Source: Mitsuaria sp. WAJ17
Lineage (GTDB): Bacteria > Pseudomonadota > Gammaproteobacteria > Burkholderiales > Burkholderiaceae_C
NCBI RefSeq assembly: GCF_014174515.1
Contig: NZ_JACJUG010000010.1
Location: 114,011-178,010, forward strand
Length of the DNA stretch: 64,000 nt
Direction of reading: 5' to 3'
Below are positions 50,867 to 61,022 of the stretch, piece after piece. The notes beneath the pieces are model-generated. The model was given only the letters and a program-made list of their open reading frames with translations, ran no database searches and had not been told where the DNA came from. A program made the translations under genes and the position numbers. Positions within the stretch are counted from its first letter, which is position 1; each line of letters opens with the position of its first letter.

Positions 50867-50990
50867 GCTGTGCCCCCGTGGTGAACTCGCCTGCACGACC
50901 GGCTGCGCCGGCCGCCACGCAATGTGTCGCTGACGCGACCGCGCCAGAGGCGCGAACACCCCGGTTCGCGATGAGGATCTTCTTAAACAT
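50859..50990 (-). CDS. 43-codon leader ORF repeating the start of pccA
   Basis: An ATG with a strong ribosome site (GGAGG, 6 bases before) opens an ORF whose first 11 codons spell [11 protein letters not shown], the same as pccA, with three synonymous base differences. It then continues with 32 residues of unrelated Ala/Gly-rich sequence and stops at a TAA overlapping the pccA start (ATGTTTAAG). It is in a different frame from pccA. It could be a translated leader that couples to pccA, or the fossil start of a displaced copy. Nothing shows that the peptide itself is functional. Confidence 0.55.
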   Translation of the reverse strand: MFKKILIANRGVRASGAVASATHCVAAGAAGRAGEFTTGAQHV

Positions 50991-51044
50991 GGTGCCTCCA
51001 AGCTGGCAGAGCGCCAGCCTTCGATTCGAATTTCAGACAGTGGT

Positions 51045-51650
51045 TCATGGGCGCGCCCCAGCCCCGCGCGCCTGCAGGCAGCGCGCGACCCAACGTTCCT
51101 GGCGCTCGCGCATCCAGCGGCTGGCGGCCTCCCTGCGGGGTGCGGCGCCTTCGTAGCTGAAGCGCAGCATGGCTTGCGCCCGCCCCTGCTCGACGCCGTC
51201 GGCCAACGCCGCCGTGCCCTCGCTCAGGTCGCGGCGGGCGTCCGGCAGGGCCACGCCATCCACGCGGTAGAGCAGGATCACCGGCAGCGTGTCCAGGTCG
51301 GCCCCACACAGCGCGCGCTGCTCGGGCGGGCTGTGCGGTGCCAGGCGGGCCGCGCAGCGCTCGAAGCCCTGCTCCGCCCAGTGACGCAGGCGATCGCCAT
51401 CGACCTCACCGGCCTCACCAGCCTCGGTCAACTGCTCGCGCCACCAGGCCTGATCCTCGACAGCCACGCCACCGGTCTGCGCCAGCGCCATCAGCGCCGC
51501 GAGGCCCTCCTCGGTGTGACGGGCCGCCAGCAGGTCCAGGCTCTGCGACGGCAGCGCCCGCAGCGCCACGCAGGCGCCCACGTCCGCAGGGGATGCGGGC
51601 GTGGCAGCGGCAGGCGTCAGGGCGGCCATGAGCAGGAGCGCAGGCAGCAT
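51045..51650 (-). CDS. Periplasmic hypothetical protein between pccB and pccA
   Basis: A 201-residue protein with an N-terminal signal sequence MLPALLLMAALTPAAATPA. The mature part is helical and rich in Ala, Arg, Glu and Leu, with four cysteines in the mature part (ACVALRAL, ERCAARL, ALCGADL, ARCLQARG), possibly two disulfides. I recognise no domain. It is 7 bp after pccB and in the same direction, so it is co-transcribed with enzymes of a cytoplasmic pathway although it appears exported. Confidence 0.7.
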   Translation of the reverse strand: MLPALLLMAALTPAAATPASPADVGACVALRALPSQSLDLLAARHTEEGLAALMALAQTGGVAVEDQAWWREQLTEAGEAGEVDGDRLRHWAEQGFERCAARLAPHSPPEQRALCGADLDTLPVILLYRVDGVALPDARRDLSEGTAALADGVEQGRAQAMLRFSYEGAAPRREAASRWMRERQERWVARCLQARGAGARP

Positions 51651-51657
51651 CGTTGCG

Positions 51658-53190
<1,533 letters not shown>

Positions 53191-53200
53191 AACGGTCCTT

Positions 53201-54295
53201 TCACGGGGCAGTGCCGGGAGCTGCCTGCGAGGCAAGACCTGGCACCTGGGAACTGGGGGAGTCGGAGGTCGGGAGCGCCGGGCCGGGCGCAGAGGCCGGG
53301 CCGTGGAATGCGTTGAGCAGCTCGCGGGCAGCCGTCGAGGGTGCCAGGCGGCCGGCGAGCACTCGCTCGGTGGCCTCGGGCAGGCGCGCGCGCACGGTGG
53401 CATCGGCCATGAAGGCGGCCTTGAGCCCGCCCTGGATGCGTTCCCACATCCAGGACAAGGCCTGCTTCTGGCGCTTCTCGGCCCAGCGTCCGCCGGAAGT
53501 CTGCAGCTGACGGAACTGCTCGACTGCAGCCCAGAACTCGCTCAGGCCCTGGAACTTGAGTGCACTGAGCTGCAGGGCCTTGGGGTGCCACAGCGTCTCG
53601 TCATGCGCTGCATGCTCGGGCCGGCCGTGCATGCCCAGCAGACGCAGCGAAGACATGATCTGGGCCTGGGCTCGGGTGGCCGCCGCCGGGTCCACGTCGG
53701 CCTTGTTGATCACCACCAGGTCGGCCAGCTCCATGACGCCCTTCTTGATGGCCTGGAGCTCGTCGCCGGCGTTGGGCAGTTGCAGCAGCACGTACATGTC
53801 GGTCATGCCGGCCACGGCGGTCTCGCTCTGGCCCACGCCGACGGTCTCGACGATGACCACGTCGAAGCCGGCGGCCTCGCAGACCAGCATGGCCTCGCGC
53901 GTCTTCTCAGCCACGCCGCCCAGCGTGCCGCTGCTGGGGCTGGGACGAATGTAGGCACGCTCGTCCATGGAGAGGCGCTCCATGCGGGTCTTGTCCCCGA
54001 GGATGGACCCACCCGAGACCGTGCTCGACGGGTCCACGGCCAGCACCGCCACGCGGTGGCCGCGCTCGATCAGGAAGAGGCCCAGCCCCTCGATGAATGT
54101 GCTCTTGCCCACCCCGGGCACGCCCGAGATTCCGAGCCGCAGCGAGCGGCCCGTGTGAGGCAGCAACTCACCGAGCAGGGCGTCGGCCTGGGCGCGGTGG
54201 TCGGCGCGGGTGGATTCCAGCAGCGTGATGGCCTTGGCCATGGCGCGGCGTTGGGCCGGGCCGGGGCTGCCAACGATGAGCGGGGCGAGGCTCAT
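53201..54295 (-). CDS. meaB: MeaB/ArgK-type G3E GTPase, methylmalonyl-CoA mutase chaperone
   Basis: A 364-residue GTPase. Walker A is [13 protein letters not shown], and [24 protein letters not shown] and [17 protein letters not shown] are family switch motifs. NKAD gives guanine recognition. It gates cobalamin loading and protects the mutase. The last about 35 residues ([20 protein letters not shown] onward) form a Pro/Ser-rich tail beyond the usual family end. It lies 10 bp before pccB, and its ATG overlaps the GNAT stop (ATGA). Confidence 0.94.
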   Translation of the reverse strand: MSLAPLIVGSPGPAQRRAMAKAITLLESTRADHRAQADALLGELLPHTGRSLRLGISGVPGVGKSTFIEGLGLFLIERGHRVAVLAVDPSSTVSGGSILGDKTRMERLSMDERAYIRPSPSSGTLGGVAEKTREAMLVCEAAGFDVVIVETVGVGQSETAVAGMTDMYVLLQLPNAGDELQAIKKGVMELADLVVINKADVDPAAATRAQAQIMSSLRLLGMHGRPEHAAHDETLWHPKALQLSALKFQGLSEFWAAVEQFRQLQTSGGRWAEKRQKQALSWMWERIQGGLKAAFMADATVRARLPEATERVLAGRLAPSTAARELLNAFHGPASAPGPALPTSDSPSSQVPGLASQAAPGTAP

Positions 54296-54722
54296 GCGGC
54301 GCCTGCCTTCCAGCAGTAGTCGATGTCAACGTCGCTTTCGCCCACCGCGACAAAGCCCTCGCGCACATAGAAGCGGTTGGCGTCGCTGAGCTTCAGTGCC
54401 GAGAGATGGATGTCCCGGCCCTGCCGCTTGAGGCCGTCCAGCACCCAGCGTCCCACGCCCTGCCCCTGGGCGCCCGGGCGGATGTACAGATGCTCCAGCC
54501 TCATCGTGCCGTCGGCCAGGGGCTTGACGGTGAAGAAGCCGATGCGCTGGCCATCGCGCTCGATGTGCTGCATGGCGGCGGGCTCGAACTGAGAGGCCAG
54601 GCGCTCGCGCGCCCGCTGTGGATCGAAGCGGCCGAGCCGCTCCAGGCTCTCGCGCAGGGCCTCGATGCGAAGCGCCAGCATCGCCTCGAAGTCCTCGGCC
54701 GCGACCGGCGCCAGCTTCAGCA

Positions 54723-54723
<1 letters not shown>
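54292..54723 (-). CDS. GNAT-family N-acetyltransferase
   Basis: A 143-residue single-domain acetyltransferase. The acetyl-CoA loop is [16 protein letters not shown] (motif A, R/Q-x-x-G-x-G/A), preceded by MRLEHLYI and followed by [12 protein letters not shown]. It lies between the mutase and meaB with one-base and four-base overlaps, so it is translationally coupled to them. The acceptor is unknown. A role in regulating pathway enzymes by acetylation is possible but unproven. Confidence 0.88.
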
Positions 54724-56894
<2,171 letters not shown>

Positions 56895-56933
56895 TGACAA
56901 CTCCTGAAGGCCACGCATCATAGCGCCTTCGTT

Positions 56934-56949
56934 ATTCATAATTATGAAT
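56934..56949. promoter_or_regulatory. 16-bp perfect palindrome in the mutase-GntR divergent region
   Basis: ATTCATAATTATGAAT is its own reverse complement. It sits 40 bp from the mutase start and about 88 bp from the gntR start, in an AT-rich island inside GC-rich DNA. This is where an operator for the divergently encoded FCD-type GntR protein would be expected. Confidence 0.65.
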
Positions 56950-57037
56950 TCAAATTTGACTACACTCTGACAGCATCGGCCTCCCGCAGTGCTTTTGTGC
57001 TGGCGGCCTCCTTCGACGTCCAACACCGCAGCCCACC

Positions 57038-57688
57038 ATGCCGGTCTCCACCCCGTTTGCCCAGCGTCCGCTCTATGAGGAAGTGGCCGAACAGCTGCGC
57101 CAACGCATCTTCAGCCGCCAACTGGAGCCGGGCAGTTGGATCGACGAACTCAAGCTCTGCGGCGAACTGGGCATCAGCCGCACGCCCATGCGGGAGGCGC
57201 TGAAGGTGCTGGCCGTCGAGGGCCTGGTGACCATGCGCCCGCGCCGTGGCGCCTATGTGACCGAGATGTCGGAGCGCGACGTGCGCGAGGCCTACCAGCT
57301 GCTGGCCCTGCTGGAGAGCGACGCCGCGGCGCGGGTGTCCCAACGGGCCACCGCCGAGGAACTGGCCGAGCTGCAGGCCCTGCATGCCCAGCTGGAGGCC
57401 GCCATTGGCGAGCGCGAGCGCTTCTTCGCCCTCAACGAGGCCTTCCATCTGCGCCTGCTGGAACTGGAGGGCAACCGCTGGCGCCAGCAGATCGTGACCG
57501 ACCTGCGCCGGGTGATGAAGCTCAACCGCCATCACTCGCTCTTCAAGCAGGGCCGCCTGGCGGAATCGCTCCAGGAGCACCGGGACCTCATGCAGGCCCT
57601 GGTCGAGCGCCGCCCGGACCAGGTGGCTCAGCGCATGAGGCTGCATTTCGAGAATGGGCTCAATGCGGCGGCGCCGCAGGCGGCCTGA
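57038..57688 (+). CDS. GntR-family (FCD) regulator of the propionate/methylmalonyl genes
   Basis: A 216-residue regulator. The N-terminal winged helix (12-75) has [14 protein letters not shown] and [34 protein letters not shown]. The all-helical FCD effector domain fills 85-205 and includes the metal/ligand residues in [15 protein letters not shown] and HHSLFKQ. It is divergent from the mutase gene, so repression relieved by a propionate-pathway intermediate is likely. Confidence 0.9.
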   Translation: MPVSTPFAQRPLYEEVAEQLRQRIFSRQLEPGSWIDELKLCGELGISRTPMREALKVLAVEGLVTMRPRRGAYVTEMSERDVREAYQLLALLESDAAARVSQRATAEELAELQALHAQLEAAIGERERFFALNEAFHLRLLELEGNRWRQQIVTDLRRVMKLNRHHSLFKQGRLAESLQEHRDLMQALVERRPDQVAQRMRLHFENGLNAAAPQAA

Positions 57689-57942
57689 CGCCCCCCCCCA
57701 ATCTTCCAGCGCGCGCATCAGCGCCGGAGATCGAATTCGTGCAAGTGCGCGGCGGCCCCCGCAGCCCGGCGAGGCTCCATCCCATGCATGAGACCCAGCC
57801 ACACCCCAAACGCTGGAATTGCCCCCTCCCCCACCCTGTCCTGCGCAGATCAGCCCGCCCCGGCCAAGGCAGACTGCGCAGGATGCAGTGCCATGCCCGT
57901 GCCGGCCGCGCTGCCCCAAGTCCACGGACAGGAGCCCCTCCC

Positions 57943-58905
57943 ATGCTCAGCAATGAAGAACTGGCGCAGGCCGCCAAGGAATGGTGGTACTACACGGTCG
58001 AGCTTTCTCCCGGCCTCGTCGCCCAGGGCACCTATCCGCCCGACTTCCCCTACATGCCCCGCATGCTCATGCGCCAGGCACATCTCCAGGGCCAGGACTG
58101 CCTGGACCTGGGCAGCATGGAAGGCGTCATCCCGGTGCTGATGAATCGCAAGGGCGCCCGCCGCGTGCTGGCCACCGACGCCGTGCCCCACTGCGCACAG
58201 AAGATGGACTGGCTCAAGAAGGCCTATAAGGCCGACTGGGACTTCCGCGAGGTCGGCCTCATGTACGACTTGCACCAGAAGCTGGCCGACGAGGGAAGCT
58301 TCGACTACGTCAACCTCTCCGGCGTGCTCTACCACGTGTTCTCGCCCATGCACACGCTGGCCTGCGCCCGCCCGCTGGTAAAGAAGAACGGCCTCTTCAT
58401 GCTCTCGACCAATGTGGTCAACGAGCAGTCCGACGTGATGCACTTCAACACCGGCGGCAAGCTGCAGACCGAGCCCAACACCTTCTGGTATCCCTCGATC
58501 CCGCTGCTGGAGTACATGCTGCGCTACTTCAACTTCGCGCCCATCGACTGCCTCTACAGCCGCCACCCCTCCGATGCCGCGCTCTACGTGCCGGGCAAGG
58601 AATGCGGCTTCATCTCCATCGTCTGCCGCGCCGTGGACCGCGGCACCGCCCTCCCCCCCGACGACAGCTGGGCGCGCCGCTCCATGCTGGGCAGTTGGGA
58701 GTACACCGGTCTGTCGCCCCAGAAGCACGGCGCCGAGCAGCCGGTGTCCGCCATCGGCTACGACGTGCCCGAAGCCCTGCAGGCCCAGGTCGCGCAGAAG
58801 GGTTCCATCGACCTCTACCTGGCCGTCAACGAGCATGGCCGCCGCGTCGTGCGCGCCACCCGTGCGCAAGACACCTATCTGCTGCGCCTCAACGACGAGT
58901 CCTGA
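57943..58905 (+). CDS. Class I SAM-dependent methyltransferase-like protein
   Basis: A 320-residue protein from MLSNEELAQAAKEWWYY, with AGGAG about 11 bases upstream. Motif I reads CLDLGSMEGVIPVLM, keeping the acidic and first Gly positions but lacking the full GxGxG. ARRVLATDAVP supplies the ribose-binding Asp, and FDYVNLSGVLYHVFSPMHTL fits motif IV. It most resembles CmoB/DUF1698-like methyltransferases that act on tRNA or sugars. Next-door transferases suggest a glycan substrate. Earlier in-frame starts overlap gntR and are rejected. Confidence 0.82.
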   Translation: MLSNEELAQAAKEWWYYTVELSPGLVAQGTYPPDFPYMPRMLMRQAHLQGQDCLDLGSMEGVIPVLMNRKGARRVLATDAVPHCAQKMDWLKKAYKADWDFREVGLMYDLHQKLADEGSFDYVNLSGVLYHVFSPMHTLACARPLVKKNGLFMLSTNVVNEQSDVMHFNTGGKLQTEPNTFWYPSIPLLEYMLRYFNFAPIDCLYSRHPSDAALYVPGKECGFISIVCRAVDRGTALPPDDSWARRSMLGSWEYTGLSPQKHGAEQPVSAIGYDVPEALQAQVAQKGSIDLYLAVNEHGRRVVRATRAQDTYLLRLNDES

Positions 58906-58925
58906 GCCCGCCGCCAAAAAGCACC

Positions 58926-58948
58926 AAGGGCGCCGCGAGCGCCCTTTT
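58926..58948 (+). terminator. Rho-independent terminator after the methyltransferase gene
   Basis: AAGGGCGC, a 5-base loop and GCGCCCTT form an 8-bp stem followed by TT. It lies 20 bp after the stop and separates this gene from the convergent acetyltransferase gene. Confidence 0.75.
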
Positions 58949-58966
58949 CCCTGCCTGCCGATTGCA

Positions 58967-59611
58967 TCAGTCCTGCGGCACCGGCCCCAGCACCCGGGCC
59001 GGATTGCCCCCCACCATGGTCATGGGCGGCGCCTCGAAGCCCGGCGTCAGCACGGCCCCAGCGGCGATGATGCAGCCGTCGCCGATCCTCACGCCCTTCA
59101 GGATCGTCACCCGCGCGCCAATGAAGACCTGGCTGCCGATTTCCACCCCGCGCGGCCAGGGATCCGGTGAGCGGCGGTGCGCCAGGCGCAGGTCATGCAA
59201 ATGGCTGTCGAAGACCTGCAGCTCCTGGCCCACCAGACAGTCTGCACCAAAACGGATGAAGGCCCCCTCCGAGATCAGCACGCAGCGGTTGTTGAAAACC
59301 GTGCCCGGGCCGATATCGATCAGCGACTCCGGCGTGCGGGACTCGAAGTAGCCGCAGGACAGGCTGCCCGGCGAGCGCGGCACGCCGAAAACCGCCCGGT
59401 TGCTGAGCCTGAAGGCCCCGGCCCCCTTGAAGACCGTGGGCGTCAGCACGTTGATCGTGCGCGGCCCCTCGCCGACCAGCTCCACCCGCTGCTTGTCCGA
59501 GGTGTGGAAGAAGAAGTGCACCAGCAGCGCCCGCACGGCGCCCTCCAGCTCCAGCGGCGGCATGCGGCCGATCAGGCCGCGCCAGCGTTCCAGGCGTTGC
59601 ATCAGGGTCAT
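58967..59611 (-). CDS. Hexapeptide-repeat acyltransferase (LbH/WbbJ-like)
   Basis: A 214-residue left-handed beta-helix acyltransferase. Hexapeptide turns run from IDIGPGTVFNNRCVLISEGAFIRFGADCLVG to GVEIGSQVFIGARVTILKGVRIGDGCIIAAGAVLTPG. The C-terminal VGGNPARVLG is the typical acetyl-CoA lid. It probably O- or N-acetylates a sugar. It starts one base after the glycosyltransferase stop and is the second gene of a two-gene operon. Confidence 0.9.
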   Translation of the reverse strand: MTLMQRLERWRGLIGRMPPLELEGAVRALLVHFFFHTSDKQRVELVGEGPRTINVLTPTVFKGAGAFRLSNRAVFGVPRSPGSLSCGYFESRTPESLIDIGPGTVFNNRCVLISEGAFIRFGADCLVGQELQVFDSHLHDLRLAHRRSPDPWPRGVEIGSQVFIGARVTILKGVRIGDGCIIAAGAVLTPGFEAPPMTMVGGNPARVLGPVPQD

Positions 59612-59612
59612 C

Positions 59613-60572
59613 TCAGAAACCGTGGTGTGTGAGAAAGGCCTGCCAGGCGTTCATGAAATCCTCGCCGGCTGTTGCGTCCTGCTGTGCCATGCGCATCAGC
59701 AGTACAGCAAACGGTTGCATGTCTTCCTGACCGCCATAGCGCGCCATCAGGGCCTGGGCGATGCCCTCGTAGCAGAGCCTGGCCTGGGACTCGTTCATGC
59801 GTCCCAGGCGCTGCAGCCCGACGCCCAGTGCTGCATAGCCCAGGTGGGCCGCCTTCATGTGCTTGCCGTTGACCTGCGCCGAGTGCCCCTCGCCACCGGC
59901 GCGGAAATAGCCCAGGCGGTCCTGGATGTAGGCGATGGGCTGGCGCAGACTGGCAGCGATGAAGAAGCCCAGGTCCCACAGGCCGGCGTAGGAGACGCCG
60001 CCAAACTGGGTGTCTGCCAGCAGCCCGGCGTGCTCGGCCCGGATCACGCAGTTCGAAAATTCTCCCAGCCAATTCTGGCAATAAGGCACGGTACTGGAGA
60101 TCAGAGCCATGGGGCCGACCGACATCATGCGGGCCTGAGCATGGAAGATCCCATCCGGGATGGGCATGCCCTCGATGGGTTGCCCCTTTTCGTTTGCCGT
60201 CCAACGCGCGCTGATGCTGCAGGAGATTGCCTCTCCTGTGGCATGTGCCAGGCGGTGCTGGGCATAGAAGTCGGGGTAGATGACGTCGTCGTCCAGGTGG
60301 ATATGGAAGAGTTCGGACTGGCCTCCCCAGAGCTTCACCAGGTGCTTGAAGTTCTCATAGGCACCCGCGCGCGGCCCAGGATGTATCTCCAGGGGCAGCC
60401 GGGACGCGAACCTGGCCAGCGGCCCCTCCTTCAGCAAGGCGCCGAAGCTGCCGTCAGGGCTGTCGTCCGACACGATCACCCGCTCGGCAGGGCGCGTCTG
60501 GGTCAGCAGGCCCGTCAGCAGCTCCGCGAGGTATTTGGTCTTGTAGGCCGGGATGAGTGTGGTGATCTGCAT
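59613..60572 (-). CDS. Family 2 glycosyltransferase
   Basis: A 319-residue GT-A enzyme from MQITTLIPAYKTKYLAELL. VIVSDDSPDGSF gives the nucleotide site and FHIHLDDDVIYPDFY the DxD metal motif. An upstream in-frame start 25 codons earlier adds a Met/Pro/Asp-rich stretch not seen in the family, so I use 60,572. It pairs with the acyltransferase downstream and is divergent from the giant repeat gene, so it could glycosylate that surface protein or a flagellin/LPS. Confidence 0.88.
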   Translation of the reverse strand: MQITTLIPAYKTKYLAELLTGLLTQTRPAERVIVSDDSPDGSFGALLKEGPLARFASRLPLEIHPGPRAGAYENFKHLVKLWGGQSELFHIHLDDDVIYPDFYAQHRLAHATGEAISCSISARWTANEKGQPIEGMPIPDGIFHAQARMMSVGPMALISSTVPYCQNWLGEFSNCVIRAEHAGLLADTQFGGVSYAGLWDLGFFIAASLRQPIAYIQDRLGYFRAGGEGHSAQVNGKHMKAAHLGYAALGVGLQRLGRMNESQARLCYEGIAQALMARYGGQEDMQPFAVLLMRMAQQDATAGEDFMNAWQAFLTHHGF

Positions 60573-61022
60573 AAGCGCATCAATGGATCGGTCCGGGCGC
60601 ATGCCGGGCCCCATCATCGACGCCATTGGAGCCGGGTCCAGCCGCACCCATGGCGGGAACAGACAAGTATTGCAACAGCTTTTGCCGGCTTTACCAGCGC
60701 CTGCCCGCCCCTAGCATCGCCGGGCGAGTTATTTCCAGGCTGCATCCGGGCTTCTGCCCGCGGGCCAACGCTGAAATCCGTGAAAAACCTCCGCACTTTC
60801 GACCCTGCCGCCCCGTCCCCGGTGTTGGGGGCGTGCCTGCGCTCAAGTTTGCGCGGGGCGGGTCGAAATCCGACTGAAGCGGGAAAAGTCCCGCGCAACG
60901 CATTGATTGACATTGATGGTCAGGAAGTGGCGTACGGGCCCCCGCCAGGGCGTCCGGACCCGCACTTCCCCAGCACCCGAGCTTGCAGGCCGGGCGTCCA
61001 GCAATAACCAAGTGAGCACACC
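60573..61022. other. 450-bp divergent control region, no gene seen
   Basis: No open frame here has both a ribosome site and family likeness. It should carry the promoters of the glycosyltransferase and the giant repeat gene. The one specific element seen is the sigma-28-like match at 60,843-60,869. Confidence 0.6.
60843..60869 (+). promoter_or_regulatory. Sigma-28 (FliA)-type promoter candidate for the repeat gene
   Basis: TCAAGTTT, an 11-bp spacer and GTCGAAAT match the flagellar sigma consensus TAAAGTTT-N11-GCCGATAA at 7/8 and 5/8 positions. Spacing is exact. Betaproteobacterial flagellin promoters often read TCAAGTTT and GCCGAAAT. The start would be near 60,877, about 145 bases before the ATG. 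Confidence 0.5.

Noticed and set aside
60907..60912. TTGACA as a -35 box for the repeat gene
   Set aside because: No acceptable -10 box lies 16-18 bp downstream; the sequence there is GC-rich (GCGTAC).
59400..61007. A 535-codon plus-strand open frame before the repeat gene
   Set aside because: It runs antisense through the glycosyltransferase and acyltransferase genes and shows no domain likeness.
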